Source: Deltaproteobacteria bacterium (GTDB lineage: Bacteria; Myxococcota_A; UBA796; JAFGLY01). Taken from it: DNA of 48,018 bases. Positions 1 to 6,626 of the stretch are shown in pieces (the first letter of the stretch is position 1; each line of letters starts with the position of its first letter). A model generated the notes under the pieces. That model searched no databases. It was not told where the DNA came from and was given only the letters and a program-made list of their open reading frames with translations. The translations under genes were made by a program, and so were the position numbers. The DNA lies in the NCBI GenBank assembly GCA_016927815.1, contig JAFGLY010000215.1:1-48018 (forward strand), written 5' to 3'.

Positions 1-1
1 G

Positions 2-91
2 GTGGATCGGGTGGCCGGACGCACCGACAGCCTGGTGATCATGGGCGATGCCGGCGTAGGGGCGGGGAGACGGGGGGGATGGAGGCTGTAG
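2..91 (+). CDS. possible 3' end of an unidentified CDS (partial)
   Basis: An open frame enters from the left edge and ends at the TAG at 89-91. Its first part (residues VDRVAGRTDSLVIMGDAGVG) reads like ordinary protein; the last residues are encoded by a G-rich run and the start of the GGCTGTAG repeat. The stop codon therefore lies inside the repeat, which suggests the original 3' end was replaced when the repeat/S23 cassette arrived. I do not recognise the protein, and 30 codons are too few to be sure it is coding. Confidence 0.25.
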   Translation: MDRVAGRTDSLVIMGDAGVGAGRRGGWRL

Positions 92-112
92 GCTGTAGGC
101 TGTAGACTGTAG
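81..112. repeat. left inverted repeat, GGCTGTAG tandem units
   Basis: The stretch consists of tandem 7-base GGCTGTA units ending in GACTGTAG. The last 22 bases (91-112) match the reverse complement of 352-373 at 21 of 22 positions, so the two form an inverted repeat around the S23 remnant. A shorter related copy lies just after lon (about 31971-31990). Confidence 0.8.
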
Positions 113-345
113 TTTCGATTCCCTCGAACATCGCCGAGGGGTGCGCCCGCAGTTCCGAAGCCGATTACCCCCACCTCCTCGACGTCGCCTTCGCCTCGGC
201 CCGCGAGGTCGAGTACCCGCTCCCCTTGGCCGCCAGGCTCGGCCACCTCGAAGCCGGGCTGGAGCTGCCCGCACTCTGCACCGAGACGGGGAAGGCCATC
301 GCCGGCCTCCTGCGTGCCCTGCCAGAGTCGCTCCTCGTCCCCCCC
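106..345 (+). pseudogene. S23/four-helix-bundle protein remnant, N-terminus missing
   Basis: Translation from 115 gives the family signature SIPSNIAEGCARSSEADY, then a helix resembling the usual 'fl.iA.gSa.Ele..l.la..lg' segment (here LLDVAFASAREVEYPLPLAA) and a last helix ending ALPES. This is the C-terminal two thirds of the 23S rRNA intervening-sequence protein / four-helix-bundle family (normally about 115-125 residues). The first helix, about 40-50 residues, is absent: the frame is closed by TAG at 103-105 inside the left repeat and there is no start codon before the signature. The family binds nucleic acid and is found in 23S intervening sequences and near retroelement-like genes. This copy looks dead. 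There is no stop right after the homology; the frame runs on antisense to the neighbouring gene. Confidence 0.7.
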
Positions 346-351
346 TCGCCC

Positions 352-375
352 CTGCAGTCTACAGCCTACAGCCTC
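352..375. repeat. right inverted repeat, GGCTGTAG units
   Basis: Reverse complement of the left repeat at 91-112 (21 of 22 bases, then GG/AG extending outward). The stop codon of the leftward site-2 protease gene (366-368, TAG on the minus strand) is inside it. The repeats and the sequence between them form a cassette of about 295 bp. Confidence 0.8.
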
Positions 376-995
376 CCAGGCTTCAGGTGCCGGGCCGCCG
401 CGAACCCCACCACCACGAGCAGGAACCACCAGCCCGAGAGGACGGCCCAGAGGCCCACGATCGCGGCGGAGGCCAGCGAGACCCAGCGCACGACGGAGGC
501 CGTCCGGAGGGGCGCGACCCCAGCGGCCAGGAGTCCATGGGCGAGGAGCATCCCCCCATCCAGGGGGTGGAGCGGGACGAGGTTGAACAGACTCCAGAAG
601 AGGTTGATCCCCAAGAGCTGCCCGAGGATTCCGCGCAGGTCACTCCCGGGCAGGAGGACCAGGCCCACCGCGGAGGCCGCCGCCAGGAGGAGGCCGGCCC
701 CCGGGCCGGCCGCTGTCAGGAGCAGCCCCTGTCGGGGCGTGGGGGGGCGGGAGGAGGCCGTGAGGCCACCAAAACCGTGGATCATGATGCCCACGGGCCC
801 GAGCCCCAGCCTTCGGGCCGCCAGCGCGTGCCCCAGTTCGTGGACGAGGATGCTGACCAGGAGCACCCCTGCGAGCACGATACCATCTTTCAGGCCCGCC
901 GGGCCCAGGCCGGCTCGGGAGAGGAGGACGAACCCGAAGACCAGCCAGGCGCTGGTGTCGACCCGCACCGGGAAGCCAAGCACACGGGCCTTCAT
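366..995 (-). CDS. site-2 protease family (M50) membrane metalloprotease
   Basis: 209 residues, strongly hydrophobic, about five membrane segments. The zinc-binding HELGH motif is at residues 52-56, in a helix after VLLVSILV. The second signature NLVPLHPLDGG (about 138-148) supplies the third ligand, as in S2P/SpoIVFB-type intramembrane proteases. The ATG at 995 was chosen because it begins the conserved MKARVLGFPVRVD start; the open frame extends upstream but that part is low-complexity and arginine/proline-rich. The protein lacks PDZ and CBS domains, so it belongs to the short SpoIVFB/Rip3-like class. The substrate is unknown. Its stop codon is inside the right S23-cassette repeat, so its last residues may have been altered by that insertion. 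It diverges from the small basic-protein gene at 1153. Confidence 0.85.
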   Translation of the reverse strand: MKARVLGFPVRVDTSAWLVFGFVLLSRAGLGPAGLKDGIVLAGVLLVSILVHELGHALAARRLGLGPVGIMIHGFGGLTASSRPPTPRQGLLLTAAGPGAGLLLAAASAVGLVLLPGSDLRGILGQLLGINLFWSLFNLVPLHPLDGGMLLAHGLLAAGVAPLRTASVVRWVSLASAAIVGLWAVLSGWWFLLVVVGFAAARHLKPGRL

Positions 996-1079
996 GGGCC
1001 GTCTCCGCCGGAGGGGATGCCGCACGGGCCGCGCTCGAGGGCTTGGGGGTGTCGAACTTCCCCATCCGGCGGGGTTCCG

Positions 1080-1108
1080 TTGACACGTCCGGCCCCTCCG
1101 GGTAGGTA
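1080..1108 (+). promoter_or_regulatory. candidate sigma-70 promoter for the small basic protein
   Basis: A perfect TTGACA (1080-1085) is followed after 17 bases by TAGGTA (1103-1108), about 45 bases before the ATG at 1153. The -35 and the spacing are good, but the -10 is weak. Between it and the start is a GGCCGGCCGGCCGGCC run (about 1119-1136) that could fold back on itself. Confidence 0.35.
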
Positions 1109-1152
1109 CCGCCGCCTTCCGGCCGGCCGGCCGGCCTTGCGAGGACGCCCCC

Positions 1153-1317
1153 ATGACCTCCGATGCTCAGGTGACCAAGAAGCGCCGTGCCTCCCGCCAG
1201 AAGAACGCGGGGAAGAAGGCGAAGCGGCAGCGCGAGAATCGCGGCTCAACGCCGTCTTTCGATATTCATACCCCCGAAGCGGATGCCAACGCCGAGGCCA
1301 AGGCGAAGAAGGACTGA
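1153..1317 (+). CDS. small basic protein, unknown function
   Basis: 54 residues from ATG at 1153 to TGA at 1315-1317. The N-terminal half is dense in lysine and arginine (KKRRASRQKNAGKKAKRQR). A less basic middle reads STPSFDIHTPEAD, and the end is lysine-rich (AKAKKD). The start is supported by a good -35 box upstream and by coding-like third-position GC. Short Lys/Arg-rich proteins of this kind can be nucleic-acid-binding, but nothing here shows a defined fold. It sits alone between the divergent protease gene and the convergent tatD gene. The existence of the gene is likely; its role is unknown. Confidence 0.6.
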   Translation: MTSDAQVTKKRRASRQKNAGKKAKRQRENRGSTPSFDIHTPEADANAEAKAKKD

Positions 1318-1362
1318 CCCCCGAGGCCGGTCCCCCCCTCGGGCCGACGCCATGGACTTCGG

Positions 1363-2232
1363 TCATGCCCCGCTCTCCGGAGCCGTCCACGGCTCCTGCC
1401 CCGCCAGGCCGGGGCTGTCGAAGAAACGCACCGCGTTGAGGGTCGTGGTCCGGGCCACGACCTCGGCCGGCTCCGCGCGGATCCGTGCGACGGCCGCCAC
1501 CGTGTAGAGCACCCAGGCCGGCTCGTTCCGGTGCCCGCGCCAGGGCTCGGGGGCCAGGTACGGAGCGTCGGTCTCCACGAGGTACCGGTCCGTCGGCACC
1601 CTGGCCGCCACCTCCCGCATCCGATCCGCTTTCGCGTACGTGACGATGCCCGGGATGGACAGGTACCCCCCGTGCTCCAGGAGCCGATCCGCCTCCCGGG
1701 GTGTGCCCGAGAAGCAGTGGAACAGCACGCCTGCACCGCCGAACGCGCCCTCCCCGGCGAGGATGGCGAAGGTCTCCCCGCCACTCTCCCGGTCGTGGAT
1801 CACGAGCGGCTTCTGGAGGCGTCGCGCCAGCGCCACCTGGGCGGTGAGCGCGGCCCGTTGGTCGTCCGGCGGGGAGAAATCGTAGTGGAAGTCCAGGCCC
1901 ACCTCTCCGACCGCCACCACCTCGGGCCGACGGGCCAGCGCCTCCACCTGGGCCAACGCGGCCGGGGAGGCGTACCGTGCCTCGTGCGGGTGGATGCCGA
2001 CCACGGCTCGGACGCGGGGTCCGTGGCGGGCGGCCAGCAACACCGCGTGATCCATGACCGAAACCCCCGCACCCACGACGACGAGGCCCGACAGGCCGGC
2101 GGCGAAGGCCCGATCCACCACCGCGTCCACCCCGTCGTCTCCTCCCCACTCCTCGGGGTCGAGGTGGCAGTGGCTGTCCACCACCGGCGCGCGCACCACC
2201 GGTGGAGGGGGACGGAGAGGCTGGGCGGACAA
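1363..2232 (-). CDS. tatD: TatD family metal-dependent deoxyribonuclease
   Basis: 289 residues from a TTG start at 2232. That start is preferred because GGAG from the end of holB lies 7 bases upstream and it begins shortly before the conserved core. The TIM-barrel metallohydrolase motifs are all visible: DSHCHLD near residue 20 (HxH), GEVGLDFHYD (glutamate ligand), LVIHDRE, LFHCFSGT and ETDAPYLAP near the C-terminus. TatD enzymes are 3'-5' exonucleases/DNases that process damaged DNA; length is normal for the family (about 260-280 plus a short tail). It begins 4 bases after the holB stop, so the two are surely cotranscribed, a common tmk-holB-tatD type arrangement in bacteria. Confidence 0.93.
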   Translation of the reverse strand: MSAQPLRPPPPVVRAPVVDSHCHLDPEEWGGDDGVDAVVDRAFAAGLSGLVVVGAGVSVMDHAVLLAARHGPRVRAVVGIHPHEARYASPAALAQVEALARRPEVVAVGEVGLDFHYDFSPPDDQRAALTAQVALARRLQKPLVIHDRESGGETFAILAGEGAFGGAGVLFHCFSGTPREADRLLEHGGYLSIPGIVTYAKADRMREVAARVPTDRYLVETDAPYLAPEPWRGHRNEPAWVLYTVAAVARIRAEPAEVVARTTTLNAVRFFDSPGLAGQEPWTAPESGA

Positions 2233-2236
2233 GGGG

Positions 2237-3277
2237 TCACTCCAACTCGGCGGCGAGGGTGGCCAGGAGCGCCTCCAGCACCAGTCGGTTCGAGACATGG
2301 AGGTCCAGCCGCTCCCGGGCTTGGGTGAGCGCGTCGTCGAGGCGGCGGATCCCCCCCGGCCAGAGGCGACGCCCCCAGGCCGCGGCCACGCCGTCCGGGT
2401 CGGGATCGGTCGCCCGCTTCGGACGCCCCGCGCCGTGACACGCAGCGTCCCTCAGCATCCCGGCCAGGACCGCGAGCAGCACCTCGACGCGCCGGTCCGC
2501 AGCCTCCTTGGGGGGAGCGACCGTCTTCTCCACCCAGGAGACGAGAACGCCCACGCCGCCACCCAAAGCCTCCAGGAGCGCCGCGCGCATCTGGTCCCAC
2601 TCGTCCGCCCGACCGCCCGCGATCTGAAGGGCCACCCCCGGGCTGCCCAGCGATAGGCGGGCCAGGCGTTCGGCGTCGGTCACACCGCGGCGGGCGAGCC
2701 ATGTGCGCAGTTCCTCCTCCGGAACGGCCCGGAAGCGTACCCGCTGCGAGCGCGACCTCACGGTGGGCAGCAGGCTCGGCGCCTTGGAGGTGATCAGGAT
2801 GAACCCGGTCCCCTCCGGTGGCTCCTCGAGCGTCTTGAGCAGGGCGTGCGCCGCCTCGGACCGGACGCGATCCGCTGGATCCACGAGGACGAAGCGTCGC
2901 CTCGCACTGTGGCGATGGAGGGAGAGCTGGCGGGTCACCTCCCGGACCTGGTCCACGGTGATGACGTCCGAGGCCTTGGACGGATCCGGACCGATCTCGA
3001 GGACGTCCGGATGGTGACCCTCGGCGATCTTCCGGCAGGTCGGACAGGTCGCGCACGGCAGATCGGCCGGAGGGAGGACCCCCCATTGCTCGCAGTTGGC
3101 AGCCATGGCCAGTCTGAGCGCCACGGTGGCCTTGCCCACGCCCCGAGGCCCCTCGAAGAGGTAGCAGTGGTGCACGCGTCCGGAGGCCAGGGCTGCCCAG
3201 AGGCGAACCACTACCCGGGACTGGCCGACGAGGTCGGACGTACCCGGAGCCACGCCCGGCCGATCGTCCGGGTTCAC
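2237..3277 (-). CDS. holB: DNA polymerase III subunit delta' (clamp-loader AAA+)
   Basis: 346 residues. The GTG start at 3277 overlaps the TGA of the upstream regulator gene (GTGA), with a GGAGGGGG ribosome site just before it. Residues 15-60 carry 'LVGQ...HCYLFEGPRGVGKATVAL', the clamp-loader box and Walker A (43-51). Four cysteines (62, 75, 78, 81) form the small zinc module typical of DnaX/HolB proteins. A Walker-B-like RFVLVDPAD, the EAAHALLKTLEEPP helix and the SRSQ arginine-finger-type motif follow. The C-terminal 130 residues are the helical collar domain. It is part of the clamp loader that places the beta clamp on primed DNA. It is translationally coupled to the upstream regulator and followed after 4 bases by tatD. 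Confidence 0.93.
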   Translation of the reverse strand: MNPDDRPGVAPGTSDLVGQSRVVVRLWAALASGRVHHCYLFEGPRGVGKATVALRLAMAANCEQWGVLPPADLPCATCPTCRKIAEGHHPDVLEIGPDPSKASDVITVDQVREVTRQLSLHRHSARRRFVLVDPADRVRSEAAHALLKTLEEPPEGTGFILITSKAPSLLPTVRSRSQRVRFRAVPEEELRTWLARRGVTDAERLARLSLGSPGVALQIAGGRADEWDQMRAALLEALGGGVGVLVSWVEKTVAPPKEAADRRVEVLLAVLAGMLRDAACHGAGRPKRATDPDPDGVAAAWGRRLWPGGIRRLDDALTQARERLDLHVSNRLVLEALLATLAAELE

Positions 3278-4518
3278 CGTCCCCCTCCGCCTGAAGGCCC
3301 CAGCGCCCCGAGGTGGGCCGCGAGCGTGTTTCGGGAGATGCCGAGAAACTCGGCCGCGGCTTTCCGGTTTCCTCCCGTCCTGGCCAGCACGAGCCGAAGC
3401 AGCGGCCGCTCGGCACCTGCCAGCACGAGACTGTGGAGGCCGGCGGTGCCTCCCGGTTCGTAGAGGTCCACCACCCGCCTCAGGTGGCGCTCGACCACGG
3501 CCTCGAACGCCCTGGTCTCGCTCGCCAGCGGATCCTCCCGGCGGGGTACCACGAGGGCGCGTACGCGCTCGGGGAGATCCTCGGCCCGGATGAGGGGTCG
3601 ATCCACGGCCGAGAGCACCGCCACCACGAAGGTCTCCAGCTCGCGCGCGTTGTCGGGCCAGCCGTGGGCGTGGACGAGCGCCCAGAGGCTCCGCCCGAAG
3701 CGTCGTCGTGGCAGGCCGAGGAGGTGCCCGTGGAGGTCGAGGTAGTGGAGGGCGAGGGCGTGCAGGTCGCTGGGTCGTTCCCTCAGCGGAGGAAGCAGCA
3801 GGAGGGCCCACTGGCCGGCTCCCGGCGGAGGCGGCTCGCGAGACGTCACGACCAGGCGGGCGCCCAGCCCCTCGGCCCGATCCCGGAGATGCGCCAGGGG
3901 CTCGGTCGGCCAGGCCCCCGGCAGCGCCACGCAGATGGACTCCGGGACCTGGGTCGGTCCCTCCGGATCCTCCGGCAAGGCGATCGCCTCCGGATTGACC
4001 ACCGAGAGGAGCCGGCCTCCGCCTCCCAGCGCGTGCAGGGCACGCGCCACGTGCTTCTTACCCGTCCCCCGCTCGCCCACGATGCAGACCGGGAGAGGGC
4101 TGCGCGCCAGGTTGGCCAGGACCGGCAGCGGACGGGGGCCCACGCCGAGGTGTCCCAGGAGACGCAGGAGGTCCCGCCCCAGGGCCGGTCCCACGCGACC
4201 CGCCACGAGACGGCGCAGGGTTCCGGTCTGGATGGACGTCGGCGGGAGGGGTGGGCACGAGGCCCCGAAGGCGAAGACCGCAGGCTGGTGCTCGAGCGAG
4301 GCCGCGATCTCCCGCACGAGCCGAGCCCGCTCGGGACCGTCCAGGACCGAGAGGGGACCGCCGTCCACCAGGACGAGACGCGTGCCGGGACGCGCCATGT
4401 CCTCCAGCAAACTCGACCATGAGCACGCGGATCGGACGGCGTACCCGCCTCCGAGGAGGACGTCGCAGACCCGGGCTCTCTGGGCATCGTCCCGGGTGGC
4501 CACCACGATGTCGGACAC
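3274..4518 (-). CDS. degenerate NtrC-like regulator with Fis-type HTH
   Basis: 414 residues from GTG at 4518, preceded by GAGGAGG. Domain order looks like a response-regulator-like N-terminus (about 1-120, with a possible acceptor Asp near 52 in LVLVDGG), an AAA+ region with Walker A GERGTGKK (148-155), and a C-terminal Fis-type helix-turn-helix (GGNRKAAAEFLGISRNTLAAH). The AAA+ part resembles sigma-54 activators (WPDNARELETFV matches the usual 'WPGNVRELEN' motif), but the GAFTGA loop that contacts sigma-54 is missing and Walker B is unrecognisable. I infer it binds DNA but probably cannot remodel sigma-54 polymerase. It is the first gene of the holB-tatD operon. It could instead be a structural or ATP-sensing relic. 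Confidence 0.75.
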   Translation of the reverse strand: MSDIVVATRDDAQRARVCDVLLGGGYAVRSACSWSSLLEDMARPGTRLVLVDGGPLSVLDGPERARLVREIAASLEHQPAVFAFGASCPPLPPTSIQTGTLRRLVAGRVGPALGRDLLRLLGHLGVGPRPLPVLANLARSPLPVCIVGERGTGKKHVARALHALGGGGRLLSVVNPEAIALPEDPEGPTQVPESICVALPGAWPTEPLAHLRDRAEGLGARLVVTSREPPPPGAGQWALLLLPPLRERPSDLHALALHYLDLHGHLLGLPRRRFGRSLWALVHAHGWPDNARELETFVVAVLSAVDRPLIRAEDLPERVRALVVPRREDPLASETRAFEAVVERHLRRVVDLYEPGGTAGLHSLVLAGAERPLLRLVLARTGGNRKAAAEFLGISRNTLAAHLGALGPSGGGGR

Positions 4519-4582
4519 TATGCCCTCCTCGGCCGTGGCCCGGGCCCCGCAGGACGGCGCCTCGCTGCACACAGACGGGAAT

Positions 4583-4590
4583 GCTATCTT
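4583..4590 (+). promoter_or_regulatory. candidate extended -10 promoter of mltD
   Basis: TGCTATCTT (TG-N-TATCTT, hexamer at 4585-4590) lies 27 bases before the GTG start of the transglycosylase gene, without a convincing -35. Similar TGNTAnnnT boxes precede other genes in the window (21165, 38654, 39100). Confidence 0.35.
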
Positions 4591-4617
4591 CGCGGTGCCC
4601 TCGCGTCAGGGGGTTCC

Positions 4618-6477
4618 GTGCTCCGCCCCGCCGCCGCCGCGTCCCTTCTGCTGCTCGCCTCCAGTGCGGCGCACGCGGGGCCCACGAGCACTCCCCTCCG
4701 ACCGAGTTGGGAGGAGCCGGCGACCGAGCCCGGGGAGGGGTCCCTGTGGGACTTCATCGAGGATGCCCTGGGTGGCCAGCCGCCCACGGATGCCGTAATG
4801 GCCGCGTCCGGAGAGCTGGCCGAGGAGCGCAATGCCGAGGAGTACTTCCTCGACACCGAGGAGGGACGGGGCCTGCTCGACGCCTTGGCCTGGTATCGCG
4901 ATCCGGTCGCGTTCCTCACCGCGGATCCCTTGAGGCTGTCCGACCTGGACGTTCGCCAGTTCGACCTGCCGATCGTGGTGAACGAGGATGTCGAACGGTG
5001 GATGCGCTACTTCACGGGCAGGGGTCGCAAGTACTACGCGCGCTGGCTCGGCCGCAGCACGCGGTACCGCCCCCTCATCACCGAGCGGCTGGCCGCCCGG
5101 AACATGCCGCAGGACCTGTTCTACCTGTCCATGATCGAGAGCGGGTTCAGCCCCAATGCCTACAGCAGCGCCGCGGCCGTGGGCCTCTGGCAGTTCATCG
5201 CCTCCACGGGCATGGCCTACGGACTCCGCGTGGACTGGTGGGTGGACGAACGCCGGGATCCCGAGCGATCCACCGATGCCGCGCTGGAGCACCTGGCCGA
5301 TCTGTACGAGATGTTCGGAGACTGGTACCTGGCCGCGGCCGCCTACAACGCGGGTGCCGGGCGCGTGCGCAAGGCCACGAGCCGCACCGGGTCCCACGAC
5401 TTCTGGGTGCTGGCGAAGCCCGGCATCCTGGCAGCCGAGACCCGCAACTACGTCCCCAAGCTGATCGCTGCGACCATCATCGGTCACCACCCGGAGCGCT
5501 ACGGGTTCACGAACGTGGAGTACCTGAAGCCTCTCGCCTTCGAGACCGTTCCGGTCCCGGACTCGCTCTCCGTGGAGTCCCTGGCGCGGTGCGCCTCGAT
5601 TTCCGAGGAGGCCTTCCTCGAGCTGAACCCCGCCTTGAGACGATGGGCCGTACCGCCCGAGCCCGAAGCCTGGCCCGTGCGCGTGCCGCCGGGCCTCTCG
5701 AAGACGTTCCAGGCCTGCGTGGAGACCATCCCCCCGTCGGAGCGCGTGGCCTTCCGACGCCACCGGGTGCGCAAGGGTGAATCCCTCGGGGGCATCGCCC
5801 GAAAATACGGGGTCACGGTGCAGGAGATCGCCCGGATGAACAAGATCCGGAACGTGAACCGCATCTCGGTGGGGACCGAGATCGTGATCCCCGTGGACGG
5901 CCGCTCGGGGACCCCGGCCACCGCGGAGGCGGCAAGCAAGGGGGACGCCGAGGCCCCCGTCACCTGGCACACCGTCCGTCCCGGCGAGACGATCGCGGGC
6001 ATCGCCGAGAAATACGGTGTCACGCGGGACCAGATCGTGGCCTGGAACCACGTCGGGGATCCCGACCGGATCCAGGCGGGGAGCCGCCTGAAGGTCCGGG
6101 CATCGCCGCGGGCGTCCAAGGCCGCGCCACAGGCCGTGCGGTCCTCCGGCGCCACGGCGACCACCTACAAGGTGCGACGGGGGGACACCCTGTCCGGCAT
6201 CGCCGAGAAGTACAAGGTCGCGGTGTCGGATCTCCAGGCCTGGAACAAGATCTCCGACCCCACGCGGATTCGCTCGGGCCAGACGTTGGTGGTGAGCCGG
6301 CCCTCCGGATCCCCTTCCACGACGAACCAAGAGTGGACCACCTACACCGTGCAGAGTGGGGACACGCTGGGCGCCATCGCGCGCTCGCACGGCTGCACGG
6401 TCGAGGATCTGAAGGCCTGGAACTCCCTTGCCTCGAACCGAATCCTGCCCGGCCAGGTCCTCAAGATCCGCCGGTGA
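4618..6477 (+). CDS. mltD: membrane-bound lytic murein transglycosylase D, four LysM domains
   Basis: 619 residues, GTG start at 4618 after CAGGGGG. A signal peptide (about 1-20, ending AAHA) directs export to the periplasm. Residues 160-285 are the SLT domain: catalytic Glu174 in YLSMIESGFSPNAYS, then GLWQFIASTG and AAAYNAGAGRVRKA, the motif set of family 1D lytic transglycosylases, which cleave the MurNAc-GlcNAc bond to give 1,6-anhydro ends. Four LysM peptidoglycan-binding modules follow (about 382-426, 451-494, 514-558, 575-619), each beginning like YxVxxGDTLxxIA and separated by Ser/Ala/Pro-rich linkers. E. coli MltD has fewer LysM units, so four is generous. There is no lipobox, so it is probably soluble or wall-attached. 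A role in wall turnover or separation is inferred from the family. Confidence 0.93.
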   Translation: MLRPAAAASLLLLASSAAHAGPTSTPLRPSWEEPATEPGEGSLWDFIEDALGGQPPTDAVMAASGELAEERNAEEYFLDTEEGRGLLDALAWYRDPVAFLTADPLRLSDLDVRQFDLPIVVNEDVERWMRYFTGRGRKYYARWLGRSTRYRPLITERLAARNMPQDLFYLSMIESGFSPNAYSSAAAVGLWQFIASTGMAYGLRVDWWVDERRDPERSTDAALEHLADLYEMFGDWYLAAAAYNAGAGRVRKATSRTGSHDFWVLAKPGILAAETRNYVPKLIAATIIGHHPERYGFTNVEYLKPLAFETVPVPDSLSVESLARCASISEEAFLELNPALRRWAVPPEPEAWPVRVPPGLSKTFQACVETIPPSERVAFRRHRVRKGESLGGIARKYGVTVQEIARMNKIRNVNRISVGTEIVIPVDGRSGTPATAEAASKGDAEAPVTWHTVRPGETIAGIAEKYGVTRDQIVAWNHVGDPDRIQAGSRLKVRASPRASKAAPQAVRSSGATATTYKVRRGDTLSGIAEKYKVAVSDLQAWNKISDPTRIRSGQTLVVSRPSGSPSTTNQEWTTYTVQSGDTLGAIARSHGCTVEDLKAWNSLASNRILPGQVLKIRR

Positions 6478-6626
6478 GGCGGCCGGGTCGCACCCGAGGG
6501 GCCGACCCGATCGTCTCTAGCGGAAGGGAGGGGCGAACCCCGATCGCCGCATCCTGACGGCAGACCCTTGCAATCGGCCTGCGGCCGGGCGATGTTGGCG
6601 AAGACATCTCCCTCCACGGAGTCAGG

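Noticed and set aside
226-1083. Rightward 285-codon frame starting in the S23 region
   Set aside because: Only the first 35 or so codons belong to the S23 remnant; the rest is antisense to the site-2 protease gene.
6478-6626. Molybdenum-cofactor riboswitch upstream of the MoaB fusion
   Set aside because: The 149-bp gap lacks the recognisable multi-stem Moco motif; I saw no convincing conserved loops.
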